Part shown: positions 49,450-60,299 of the stretch, piece after piece
How the letters are laid out: every line of letters begins with the position of its first letter
How positions within the stretch are numbered: the first letter of the stretch is position 1
Assembly: GCF_050947875.1 (NCBI RefSeq)
Contig: NC_134573.1
Location: 52,378,115 to 52,442,114, forward strand
From: Dermacentor variabilis
Taxonomy: Eukaryota > Arthropoda > Arachnida > Ixodida > Ixodidae
Direction: 5' to 3'
DNA length: 64,000 nt
Notes under the pieces: model-generated
Told to the model about the DNA's origin: nothing
The model's input: only the letters and a program-made list of their open reading frames with translations
Database searches by the model: none
Program-made: the position numbers and the translations under genes

Positions 49450-50867
49450 GAGGTGAAGCTGCAATTACGACCCGGCCTACAAATCCTCTGTTGACCCTGC
49501 CTACATGAGGAAACCTACTGGACATCGAAGTTGATGGCGTTCCTGTTAGATCTCTCGTTGATACAGGAGCGCAGCTTTCAGTTATGCGCGCTGCTCTCCG
49601 CCGAAGGCTCAGGAAGGTTCTGACACCCGCCGTACTGGGCACTGCGCGAGTCGCCGATGGGAGTACTTCACCTGTCCTTGGAATGTGCACAGCACGTGTG
49701 ACCATTGGGGGCCATTATACCGTTGTTCTATTTATCGTCCTTGAACACTGTCCGCACGACCTAATTCTCGGCCTCGACTTCCTTTCGAAACACTCGGCCC
49801 AAATAGACTGCTCCGCAGGTGTTGTACAGTTGGATCTGCCGCTTCCTGCCGACACAACTTGTGCTTCACACCACTTATGTTCTGCTGAGTTTGCAAGGCT
49901 GTCTCCACAAGCGGCTACAAATGTCCTCCTGACGCCCTGTCTTCCCGCACCTGATGGCGAGTACGTCGTGTCGCCTCTTACTGACGTGGTTTTGTCGCGC
50001 AATATTGCCCTGCCGAGCACCTTAGTCCGGATCCGCGAAAACTGCACTCACATGCCAATCCTCAATTTTGGATTTTCGTCGCATCTGCTGCCACACGGTA
50101 TCGCCATTGCGCATATCACTGCTTTCGAAGAATTTGAGGTTTCTTCTTTGACCTCTGAATCCTTCCTCAGTGCCAACAGACCATTGTCACCCATTCCTCC
50201 GTACTCAACGCCTACGGACGATGTTTCTAAGATGATCGCCCCTGACCTTCCTTCCGAGCAAACAGCAGCTCTTCGTCACCTCCTGTCATCTTATCGGGAC
50301 ACTTTTGATTTCGACGACCGTCCACTTGCCCAGACCTCTGTTGTCACTCATCGCATCAACACCGGTGACGCCAGTCCCATTCCCAGGCGGCCGTATCGTG
50401 TCTTCACAACAGAAAGGGCCATCATACAAAAAGAGCTAGACAGGATGATGGACAAGGACATCATTGAACCTTCAAGTAGCCCGCGGGCATCACCAGTTGT
50501 CTTAGTAAAGAAGCAAGACAACTCGTGGCGCTTCTGCGTTGACTACCGTCACCTCAGCAGGATAACAAAGAAGGATATTTATCCCCTGCCTCGCATTGAT
50601 GACGCTCTTGACTGTCTTCACGGATCCCAATACTTTTCATCAATTGACCTCCGCTCCGGCTATTGGCAGATTAGCGTCGATGAGCTGAACCACGAGAAAA
50701 CTGATTTCGTCCCACCGGACGGTCTGTACCAATTTAAAGTCATGCCCTTTGGATTATGCAATGCGCCAACTACATTCGAGCGCATGATGGACTCTCTTGC
50801 GCGGATTGAAGTGGTCTACATGCCTCTGTTACCTCGACGATGTGATTGTGTTTTCGCCGAACTTTGA
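49450..50867 (+). pseudogene. Protease and first part of RT of the 48059-53120 element
   Basis: The protease catalytic motif SLVDTGAQLSVM lies at 49550-49585, just before the first Met of the open frame 49584-50867, and DLILGLDFLSKHSAQIDC follows. The linker ends TSVVTHRINTGDASPIPRRP, and RT runs through KKQDNSWRFCVDYRHL, SIDLRSGYWQI and [20 protein letters not shown] one-base shift near 50800 throws the frame; the next segment starts at 50797. Confidence 0.9.
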
Positions 50868-51582
50868 GAGCCATCTGCGGCGCCTCACAACCATACTCTC
50901 CGTGTTTCGCAGGGCTGGCCTTCAGCTAAACTCCTCCAAGTGCGATTTCGGTCGCCGTGAAATTAACATACTCGGCCATCTCGTAAACGCCGCCGGAATC
51001 CAACCTGATCCACACAATGTTCACGCCGTGCGAACTTTTCCTGTACCTTGTTCAACAAACGAAGTCCGTAGTTTTCTGGGCTTATGCTCTTATTTCCGGC
51101 GGTTTGTGAAAAATTTTGCCGACATAGCTCACCCTCTCACTGACCTTCTTAAAAAAGACGTCTCTTGCTCTTGGGGACCACTGCAGGAGAAAGCGTTCTC
51201 TACCCTGATTGAGTGGCTTACAACTTCCCCAATTTTGTCACACTTTGACCCTTCGGCGCAAACTGAAGTACGAACTGACGCGAGTGGTCATGGCATCGGC
51301 GCTGTCCTCGCTCAGCGCCAACAGGGCCAAGACTGTGTCATCGCTTACGCTAGCCGCCTTCTTTTCACGCCCGTGCAAAATTACTCCATTACTGAGAGAG
51401 AATGTCTCGCACTCGTATGGGCGGTCGCGAAATTTCGGCCGTACCTTTTCAGTCGGAGCTTCTGCGTCGTAACCGATCATCACGCCCTCTGCTGGCTCTC
51501 CTCTTTGAAGGACCCAACTGGACGACTGGCACGTGGGGCTTTGCGTCTACAAGAATATACATTTTCTATTATGTATAAATGA
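50797..51582 (+). CDS. RT active site and RNase H segment (261 aa frame)
   Basis: [18 protein letters not shown] has the RT active site (YLDD), followed by [33 protein letters not shown], the RNase H strands [31 protein letters not shown] and [17 protein letters not shown], and [13 protein letters not shown] before a stop. All RNase H acidic residues I can place (TDAS, E in REC, TDHH) are present. Confidence 0.9.
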   Translation: MRGLKWSTCLCYLDDVIVFSPNFESHLRRLTTILSVFRRAGLQLNSSKCDFGRREINILGHLVNAAGIQPDPHNVHAVRTFPVPCSTNEVRSFLGLCSYFRRFVKNFADIAHPLTDLLKKDVSCSWGPLQEKAFSTLIEWLTTSPILSHFDPSAQTEVRTDASGHGIGAVLAQRQQGQDCVIAYASRLLFTPVQNYSITERECLALVWAVAKFRPYLFSRSFCVVTDHHALCWLSSLKDPTGRLARGALRLQEYTFSIMYK

Positions 51583-52950
51583 GGGCGCCTGCATAAAGAC
51601 GCTGACTGCCTGTCCCGCAATCCCGTGGATCAACCGGACGATACCGATGCAGACTCGGACATCAGTGTTCTATCCCTCTCCGGCTTCCTTCATATTGGCG
51701 ACGAGCAGCGCAAATATCCTGTTCTTCGAACACTTATGGAACGCCTAAGCTCCTCGCCCAATGGCCCGTCCCTCCGGATGTTCACCATGCGCGATGGAAA
51801 TTTATACCGTCGTAGCGTTCGTCCTGACGGCCCGTAGCTCCTCCTAGTCGTTCGCAAGCACCTTCGCTTAGCCGTGCTCCAGCAACTTCGCGACGCTCCT
51901 ACTGCTGGACATCTGGGCATCACTCGTACAAACGACCGCCTGCGGCGACGCTTCTTCTGGCCCGGCATTTATCGCTCTGTGCGCCGTTATGTCGCTTCTT
52001 GCGACCTATGTCAGCGCCGGAAGACGCCTGCTATGCCTCCCACTGGTTTGCTGCAATCAATTGATATCGCTACAGAGCCCTTCTACCGGGTGGGCCTAGA
52101 ACTCCTTGGCCCCTTTCCCATTTCCATCAAAGGAAACAAATGGATTGATGTAGCAGCCGATTATGGCACGAGATATGCCATCGCATGAGCGCTACCAACC
52201 AGCTGCGCTACAGATGTCACCGACTTCTTACTATACGACGTCATCCTGCACCACGGCGCCCCTCACCAGTTGCTGAAGGATCGCGGCCGCTACTTTCTAT
52301 CGAAGGTCGTCGACAATCTGCTCCGCTCCTGTTCTAGAGAACACCAGATTGCTACCGCGTACCACCCTCAAACGAGCCGCCTCACCGAGCGACTCAACCG
52401 CACGCTAACTGAAATGCTGTCAATGTACGTTTCCGACGATCACCGAAACTAGGACGTCACTTTACCATACATCACTTTCGCATACAACTCGTCCCGTCAC
52501 GACACTGCCGGATTTTCTCCATTTTACCGGTTGTATGGCCGCGACCCCACCTTGAACTTTGACACTTCGCTACCTTCCGCAGTACAATCACCCAGTGCTG
52601 GTTACGCTCGCGATGCTATTGACTTTGCTGCCCAGGCCCGAAAAGTCGCCCATCATCGCCTCACAGTCTCGCAAGCTTCTCAAAAGCGACGCTACGACCT
52701 TCTGCACCGAGACACCCATTTTTCACCTCGTTCCCTTGTCCTTCTCTGGACGCCTTCACGTCGCGTCGGCTTGTCGGAAAAACTACTATGCCGTTATTCT
52801 GGTCCGTACCAGATCTTACGCCAACTGTCCGACGTGACATATGAGATCGCCCCAGTCGGTCAGCCTTCAGTGCCTTCCAACGTCACCAGCGATCTTGTTC
52901 ACGTCGCCAGGCTGAAGCTCTATGTCCCCCCATTAACTGATGCTCTATAA
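51583..52950 (+). pseudogene. Integrase of the 48059-53120 element, several stops
   Basis: RLHKDADCLSRNP follows the RNase H stop. Then come a linker, HHCC zinc-binding domain (AGHLGITRTNDRLRRRFFW, YVASCDLCQRRK), and core (FYRVGLELLGPFP, VAADYGTRYAIA, HGAPHQLLKDRGRYFLS, YHPQTSRLTERLNRTLTEML). The first catalytic Asp is in AADYGTRY, the second in KDRG, the Glu in TERLN. The C-terminal domain is in frame 52531-52950 (LVLLWTPSRRVGLSEKLL, YSGPYQILRQ, VHVARLKLY). In-frame stops occur at about 51836, 52186 and 52450. Confidence 0.9.
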
Positions 52951-52986
52951 CGTGCACCGGGACGGAGTTCCCCGCCGCGAGGGTGA

Positions 52987-53120
52987 TGTTACGGTGAAGG
53001 GAAGGAAGAAGTTGGACTGGACTAGACGAAGACGAAGTCTGGCATTTGCCTGAACGCCATTAACATCAGTCGTAAATATGCATTATTTAACACACGTGGG
53101 ACTGCTTTCTTCCTGCAACA
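52987..53120 (+). promoter_or_regulatory. 3' LTR of the 48059-53120 Gypsy element
   Basis: 134 bp, same ends as the 5' LTR. The target duplication ATAT follows at 53121-53124. Confidence 0.9.
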
Positions 53121-53124
53121 ATAT

Positions 53125-53600
53125 TCATAGGTTGTCCGTCAGTTCTGCCTGGCTCGTTTCGGGTGGCGGTGCGTGATCGGTACCTCGGAACACGATCTTA
53201 GGGTCTGCCACGTGCGTGATAAAGGGGTGAATCTGTCCCCTGATTTTTATCTGGCTGATCTCTGTCAGCCTGCCTGTCACTTGTTCGTGTGATGTCAATG
53301 ATGTTTGGTTCGGAGTGGAACTGCAGTAAAAATCTGTCCCCTCCAAATTTGTTCCGACAGACCTCTATCACTGAAATAGAGAGCACTGATCCGAGTAGAT
53401 TATTGACTATGAGGCCCACGTGCGGTGTCGCAGTAATTTTTTTGTACTCCTTTGGAAGTGGCGGTGTGCCACGGCGCTTTCTACGTAAGAAATCACGCTT
53501 GGTGTGGCTTTCCCCTCTCGCGGCGAAGACCGAGTTTTCTGGCGATCTTTAATTTTTGTTTTCGCTTCCCTTCTCGTCTTTCTTCACGCTTTTCTAATGT
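53125..53600 (-). pseudogene. LINE ORF1 N-terminal part, on the far side of the Gypsy insertion
   Basis: Minus-strand frames 53198-53419 and 53125-53346 read GLIVNNLLGSVLSISVIEVC, then IKIRGQIHPFITHVADPKIV and FRGTDHAPPPETSQAEL. The layout agrees with the N-terminal half of LINE ORF1 proteins, and it stands directly next to the target duplication shared with 48055-48058. Confidence 0.5.
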
Positions 53601-54199
53601 ATGTTTTAGTATGCCTTAAAGAATGGTGTGCCAGTCGTCTTCTGTGCACACACGAGGGAGACCTGCCTCGGCGTTCTTCTCGTTGTCAAGAGACGGGTCT
53701 GTCCACTCCCGCGTTTACTTATTTAATTATGCTCCTTGCGACATACTACTTGCTTCATGTGGATCGTTCTCCAACGCATGAGAGGGGTAGAATGCTCCTC
53801 GTCAAATTCCATATGATTGAGAAGTCGTAACGGCTCTTTAGGCATGCTCGGCTGAAGCAATGAAATGGGTCGACCACGGCATTGCGCTGCTCTTAGGCTT
53901 ACTTGTTTCTCGCCAATAACGTGGGTTTCTTCAGTCAAAAGTCATAATGTTACGCAAATCTGCCTAACCTTTCGCTTCCTACTTGCTGAAGGAATGTCAG
54001 AAAAAGTCCGCTCATGTTAGGCCATCGGCGCACACACTCGTCGCCACATCCTGCACATGGGAGTGTCCCCAAGCCACTGGCCGAAGCCGTTCTTAGAGTT
54101 GGCTCTCTCTGTATCTGGTTTCTTCTAATGTTGACATTTCCTAGTGTAAATATCTCTAGGGGAATACTCATAGGGATAAACAGGTCTTAGAAAATGCAT
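53601..54199. other. No gene recognised
   Basis: Possibly the 5' UTR of the third LINE; no conserved frame. Confidence 0.4.
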
Positions 54200-55080
54200 G
54201 GGGAAGCTTGTTGTAGGAGTGTGCCAAATGAAATTTGGGGATAGTTCAACTGAAAATTTGGAACTGGGCTAACCTAGAACTTGAGAACTCGTGGTCGGCC
54301 AAGTTAGGTTTGGCCGTGAGCTAATCTAAATTTGCCGGTATGCCAGCTTCACTTGCAACGTCGGTCTAATTAAAACTTGGGGGTGGGAAAACTTAAAATT
54401 TGGGCATGGCCCAAATATAAGTTTGGAAGTGCGCCAACTGTATATTTGGGGGTGGACCAACTTGAAATCTAGCGCTGGACCAATTGAACTTTGGGAGTGG
54501 CCCAAATAAACTATGAGACTTTCGAACTTGAAATTCGAGGATGGCCCAGCGTAAATTTAGGAGTGGCCTGACGTGGAATTCGAATTTGGGCCAAGTTGAA
54601 ACCTGGAAGGTGGTCAAGTTTATTCGGGGGTAGGCCAACTTTAATTTCTCGGTGAGCCAAGCTGTAATTTCGGATGGGCTAACTTGAAATTTGGACTTCG
54701 GCCCAATGAAATTTGGGGCTGGGCAAACTTAAAATTTTTGCGTGGGTGAACTTCAATTAGGGGTTGGCAGACTTTAAATCTGGGGGTGGGTCAACTGAAA
54801 TTTGGCGTGGGCCAGCCAGTATTATGTTGTGGGCCGCCTTCCATTAGAGAGTGTGCCAATTGAAATTTAATGTTTGCCAACCAAACATCTTAAGTTGGGC
54901 CAACCTCCACCCTAAAATTTCAAGTTGAGCCACTGCCAAGTTTAAACTTAGGCATTTCCAAATTTCGGTTGACCCTCCCGAAAGTTTTTGGTTCGCTCAT
55001 GTCCAAATTTTAGTTGGTCTACCCCTAAACTTCAAGTTGACCCACCCCCAAATACCAGTTGGCCCACTACCACTATAAGC
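54200..55080. repeat. Minisatellite with two oppositely oriented arms
   Basis: From 54200 to about 54885 a degenerate 22-24 bp unit, near AATTTGGGGGTGGGCCAACTT, repeats more than twenty times on the plus strand. From about 54893 to 55075 the same unit appears in reverse complement (AAATTTCAAGTTG, GGTCTACCCCTAAACTTCAA, TTGACCCACCCCCAAA). The array is non-coding. Confidence 0.8.
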
Positions 55081-55790
55081 TTCCCTTGGCGTTTTAAATG
55101 ACCCCTTTGTATATCTATGGGCATTCTCTCTGATGAATGTAATTTTTTATTTAATATTGCCTAAAATCAGCAACGATTGGCGGTAGTGTTTCCCCTCTTG
55201 TACTAAATACTGTCACTGTACTTCACTGTTAACCTCTATTCAAAATTGAGAGGACTGCGCTGCCTTTTGTAGTTCTGACCACGACATATGCGAAGGAGAG
55301 ACATCGTGAACACTTATCACTAAATCTCTTTTAAATCGTGCTATGTGTCCAAAGCTGTCATCAATCGCAAACTTGGTGGCTTGGAGTTCTTGCGTATGCT
55401 TTTTTACTTGCGTGTTGCCGAACAAATATTACATTGTTTTATAGATGAAGTCACGAGGGGTACATCGTTGTGCTCTACCTACACTGATCCTGTCTTAAGA
55501 AAGAATGTGGAAAAGCACAAAGCACATCTCGATCAAGTGTTTGCCCCTCCACTTGTTTACGATGCAGTCGCGAATGCTGACAAATATCAGGTTGTTGTTT
55601 CCGAAACGTTTTTTTAGGAAATCGCATCACCAAATAAGTCATCACTCCACTGCCTCACTAAGTACAGGCCCTCCACGCATATCAACATCCAATGTCCGTA
55701 GGCAGTCAGCGCCATTTTACCGTACTTTTAAAATAAATAAATCTAAATAGTTTGCTCTACTGAAGCCTCTTGAGGCGGTTTCTTCTACAT
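55081..55790. other. Unassigned; short plus-strand frame at 55345-55617
   Basis: The 90-codon frame has no recognised domain. The sequence may be the early pol or gag of the element beginning clearly at about 55800. Confidence 0.35.
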
Positions 55791-55799
55791 TGAATGGCG

Positions 55800-57780
55800 A
55801 GTCCGCCACTCTGCCTTGAAGCCCTGCCATCGATCAACACTTTTCGGCTGTTAAGACCAAACTTGCTGATGCCACACTCTTGCAACATTTTTACCAAATG
55901 ATGCCATTAGCACTATGGTAAATGCTTCTTCATTAGCCGTGCCAGCCGATCTTTGTAGTGGCTCGATGTTCCTTCATGCCACAGAAGGTGCGCGATATGG
56001 TGCTCCGACATAGCACTTTTGGACGGAAGCTGCTCGCAGCCTACGTTGATGTGAAGAACTTGAGGCACTTAGGGTAGTTCGAGAATTTGTCATCCTTGCC
56101 CAGCACAATTCTCTCCTTTCTACCATGCGCGTTGTTAGCGCCAACCATTCCCTTAAAGAGCTCCGTCAACTTCTTTGCCGAATTCGCGACTGACAGCATC
56201 AGGCAGCATCGGCTGCGCAGCTGACGCTGTGAACAGCATCGGCACCAACGCCACAACAGGTCTCCCTTAGTTTCCCTGGCCTTCTCTCACAGAGAAACAG
56301 GTGCCTGACTCCAGGCTTCCACGCCTCCGGTATATTAGATTACTCTACCTGGAATACGTTCCCTTTCACTGACCATCGCATCACGCTCGCGTGTGGTGTT
56401 TCAGCATAGCGTATTAGCATGTATGTCAATTCTCTTTTTCACCGTGCTGTTCTAGTGCAAATGCACTACTTGGCTCAGTGGGCGTTTTGCCGGTGTCCGG
56501 CGGTAGTTGCACACTCACTGGTAGCAGCGCTAAAATGTAAGCATAGTATGTATCAAATCGATGACAAGTGTAGAGAAGGTTATACTGCATAGAAGGTCGT
56601 CATGTAGGCATGCCAAGGTATTATGAACTAAGAAATTTGAAAATAATATATGTAATGCGCTTGCTGGTAGACGGATTAAAGCCCAGGCACACCGAAGGTG
56701 CTTTGCAGTAAGAGCCAGAGGCATTAAGTTGACTCCACACCAGCTGGTGTTATTGGAGAGATGAAGTAGCACCTAGATCGCGCAGTGGGCATAGCGATTT
56801 GTGAAGTCACGAGACAGTAGGACTCTGTTTCTGTTTCGTTGCACTCGCTAGATGTACGGGCGTCGGAAGGCCTTATCACGGAACAGAACGTCTGCCTTAG
56901 GGCGCGCACCGACGTGCGGGACTGGGTCAGTGCTTGCGCAGGCTGCACATATTTCAAATTTCGACATCACACTAAGCCTCCATGTGGACAATTTCCGCTT
57001 CTTTATGAACACTTTGACACCAGGCATCCAGATATCGACAGATCTTTGCCAATATCCCGTGGTTATATGTACATTATTGTGTGTAGTTATTGGCGCGCTC
57101 AATGGCCTGAACAGGCTCCCAAGCCTGGTATCACCTCGGACACTGTCAAACACCCACACTTTTCTATCTACTTAGATTGTGCTGGGCCATCAATGCTGAC
57201 TACTGACGGCGGCAGACAGTTTAGGTCCATTCTTTTCACATCCCTCCCATGACTTCTGGCCTGTGTGCGCAATCGTGTGCGCGCTGCTTGTCACCCAGCA
57301 TTCAACGGTATTGTCGCGTTTGAAAGGCATTTGAAAGAACGATTGCGCTTCCCACGCGTACTAATGAGCGGCTTTCACATCTGGCAGTTGCGTTACTTGG
57401 CCTTCTACCGTCCATCGGAGCTCCCATGCTCAGCAGGCGAGATTTATAACAGTTCCACCTTCCGCTTGCCGCGTGATTTCGTCACCGCATGTCCTACGGC
57501 CTATGTTATTGGTCCATTTTTATTGTGCAGTGTCTGCGAACGTTCATGCAAACTTTCCGTCCTTCACAACTTCTGATCAGACGAATCGACGTAGCGTTCT
57601 CTTGCCCTGAAACCTGCAGACGTTCTGTCATGTTTCCGCTCGTATTCACGCGCCTCGTTCTCTTGAACGTGGCTATAACGGCTCCTTCTCAGTCGCCAAG
57701 CGCCCAGAACACCGCTTTACTATACTGCATATAATCGGTACCCATTCAACGAAGTTCGTACGACGCTTTGTTTCGAACCT
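55800..57780 (+). pseudogene. Decayed Gypsy pol (RNase H and integrase), a family distinct from the others
   Basis: Plus strand. FSAVKTKLADATLLQH (55850) and STFGRKLLAAYVDVKNLRHL (56010) are the connection/RNase H region. After a gap with no clear motif (56110-56830), the integrase runs DVRDWVSACAGCTYFK (zinc-binding CxxC), HTKPPCGQFPLLYEHFD, GYMYIIVCSYWRAQWPEQAP (core), STLTTDGGRQF-type motif MLTTDGGRQFRSILF, then CHPAFNGIVAFERHLK (family YHPAANGMVERFHR) and PSELPCSAGEI. A C-terminal part (ERGYNGSFSVAKRPEHRFTI) ends at about 57780. It resembles the tick elements with HP-A-ANGMVERFHR, not the HPQTNGLTERLN lineage. Heavily mutated. Confidence 0.75.
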
Positions 57781-58424
57781 GAATATCTCAGAAGAGCAAG
57801 GAGGCGCACTACCTATTTGATCATATTGGATCAGGGGTGCGACACCGTGTGAAGGATTCCACCCTTCCGGCCTTTGCTCTTTCAAGTCACTGTTACCAGG
57901 ACAGTGTGCCGCGGGCTGTTGGGCTCTTTCTGGCTTGCTTCGGTTTCTGTGCTTTGTTCCAGTTCAAAATTATCCTGTTCGGCACCCAATCTTCTTGAGT
58001 GAATGGTTTCACCTGATGGCAAAAGGGGAAGGCCTCCAGGTTGACCGACATTTCCTGTGCTGCACGCACCGGAGTACCCGACTCGTCTTGGCTTTAACCC
58101 GATTCCCGGCATCTGGACTAGCGAGCGTTGACGCTTGGTATTCCAGCCTTGGATGGAAATGACCTTCTCATCTGGCAACGGGCCTCTCCCGTCGCGATAG
58201 ATGGCCTGCGCAGTACCAGGTATAAGCATCAGTCTGTCACTAGCCGGTTTATATTCGACACCGCGGGAAGCATGCCACCCTTACGATCGTTGCTCTTTCA
58301 GGTTGGTTACTTGAATATCACTTCTTGTATAAGTAGCAACCATTACTTCCTTGCGGTGTCGTGCCCAACAGAGCTTAGGAGCTTATTGAAGCGACTCTTG
58401 TGTTGTGCGTATGTATGTAGTAGC

Positions 58425-58596
58425 ATGCGTGAACTTTTATTATTACTAGCGGGTGATGTGGAGTCAAATCCTGATCCTATGGAGAAGTCGGAGGCCGACG
58501 CATTCGCGCTTGCCCTTTATGAAACACGTGATCTGAAGGAAAGCCACGAAGCTTCACTTTCTAAACACGCTACCACAAGATCTAAATTAAACAGCT
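58425..58596 (+). pseudogene. 2A-like leader peptide and start of LINE ORF
   Basis: MRELLLLLAGDVESNPDP: a hydrophobic Leu run followed by GDVESNPDP. The functional 2A consensus is D-x-E-x-N-P-G-P, so the glycine essential for ribosome skipping is aspartate here (one base, GGT/GGC to GAT). After it come EKSEADAFALAL and a charged helix-like segment. The frame ends at about 58598. Confidence 0.75.
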
Positions 58597-59339
58597 GAAG
58601 CGCAAACTAGAAATGCTTGAAAAAAAAAACGTCGCACATCTCGCAGTCTGAGCAGGTGTGGATGCTGACGCCCTTCGTTTCATGTATAACAAATTGAAAG
58701 CTCCTGACAACGAAATAAAAAGTTTATGTACGAAGGTAAATCAATGCTGCTCTTTCTGCGACCGCACCTTCTGGTTCGGCTGACGTTTTACGTGATTACA
58801 CGAACCAGCGGTCAAAAATTACGAATAGGTGCGATTATGCGGCTAATAGGTTGCGTCGGTCTAACCTCCTCTTTTTTCGCTCAAATCATGACCCCCTATC
58901 ACAATTGGGCAGTCTCAGAAGATAAGGTAGTGAAAATTTCTTGAAGTCACCTACGCATCTCGTTAAGAAGTTCGCAGTTAGAACGAGTGCATCGGCTAGG
59001 CAGATTTATCAAGAATAAACAAAGGCCTGTCATTGTCAAATTTACCGTTTTCAAGGACAAATAACCGATTTTGTCGAATGCACCTAGGCTTAAGGCATCC
59101 ACTTTTTGCATACGCGGACATTTACATTTGCATGCGTGAAGATTGCATAGACGAGAAGCGCGCCGTAAGCTTCTCGAATATGCGAAGGCCCAAAACAAAC
59201 CCTTCAAGCTATCCGTGGTTAAGCTTCGCATTGATACTAATACCTACGTTTTTGATAGTTCTAACAAGGTAGTTGTGCTGCCTACGAGATAGCATGAGGC
59301 TAACATGTGCAGGCGTAAGAGGGGTCAAGTAATGACGTG

Positions 59340-60257
59340 ATCATTATCTATGTCTTTTACTAACATTCGAACTCTACTGCCCAAGAGGGACGAGTTCATT
59401 TCTTGTTGAGATGATAGGGATGCTGACATATTAATACCCTCGGATACCTGGCTCCATCATCACGCAACTAATGAAGAACTCTTTTCAGATGAGGACAACT
59501 ATAACATATATCGATGTGAGCGTGTCGGTAAAAGAGGAGGCGGCGTGTTATAACCGGTGAAAAAGACTGTCTTATCGTTTCGCCTTAACACTAACCCTAC
59601 GTTAGAAATAACTTGGGCTCCATGCGTTACATCTTACGCTAAAATACATTTAGGATCATGTTATCACTCTGTGGACGCAAATCCTTCTATTTCTGTAGAA
59701 ATACGGGATAACATAGAGCGAGTTACACAATTATACTCAGCTGACGTAATATAGCTTAGTGGGCATTTCAATTATCCGCTCACCGATCGGTCAGCTATGT
59801 CTACCACATGTGGCGCCTGGTCACTTTTTCTTGATTCAACCCTTGACTACAACGTAACACGAGTTCTTATCCAATTCCACAGCAGTACTAAAATATTGGA
59901 GCTGGTTTTACCGACTGCACCCAATACTACGTGTCCGATTTCTTATATAGAAGGGTTTAGGGACCACAATCTGCCTAACTACCAAATTGTACTACCTTTA
60001 ACTTCTACAGATTCAGCGACTAAAACTATTCGAGTTGATAACCGGGGTAATTGCGATAGATTGAACAGCGAACTAGAAGATTTTCACAACGAACAATTTA
60101 TGCAGTTATTTGCCTCACGGAGCGTGAATGAGAATTGGTTTCTTTTTAAGCAAAAAATATTGCAATCAGTTGGCAAGTATGGACAGCTAATCTCTATAAC
60201 CAACGTTAAAAATAGCGCTTCGTTTACTAAACCACTTCGACCATTAAGAAATAATTA
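59340..60257 (+). pseudogene. LINE APE-type endonuclease
   Basis: Frames 59557-59754 and 59797-60258 give LEITWAPCVTSYAKIHLGSC, DVI.LSGHFNYPLTD (family GDFNYP.IDW; the Gly-Asp is now Gly-His), STTCGAWSLFLDSTLDYNVT, ILELVLPTAPNTTCP and the C-terminal catalytic SYIEGFRDHNLP (the SDH motif here R-D-H). Earlier, around 59395-59460, DDRDADILIPSDTWLHHHAT-like residues fit the N-terminal part in broken frames. It continues into SASFTKPLRPLRN, the usual region between EN and RT. Confidence 0.85.
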
Positions 60258-60299
60258 ACGTTTCTACAATACTGGGAAACGTAAAAATGTGTCCTACTA

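Larger units (their letters stand above)
48059..53120 (+). mobile_element. Nearly intact Ty3/Gypsy element, 5.06 kb, ATAT target duplication
   Basis: Two 134-bp LTRs (48059-48192, 52987-53120), TGTTACGG...CTGCAACA, differ at nine positions by my count. ATAT flanks both ends (48055-48058, 53121-53124). TTTTGGTGGAAGGTGCGG after the 5' LTR is the primer-binding region. Gag, protease, RT, RNase H and integrase follow in order with only a handful of stops and shifts. It interrupts the ORF1 of a minus-strand LINE. Confidence 0.93.
44996..53600 (-). mobile_element. Third minus-strand LINE (ORF1, endonuclease, part of RT), split by a Gypsy element
   Basis: ORF1 N-terminal part at about 53560-53125, then the Gypsy element 48059-53120, then ORF1 continuation at 48054-46950, endonuclease 46740-46170, endonuclease-RT linker 46058-45760, and RT start 45500-45060. 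It is truncated in RT near 45000, so it lacks its 3' end. All parts are on the minus strand and in the right order. Confidence 0.7.
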
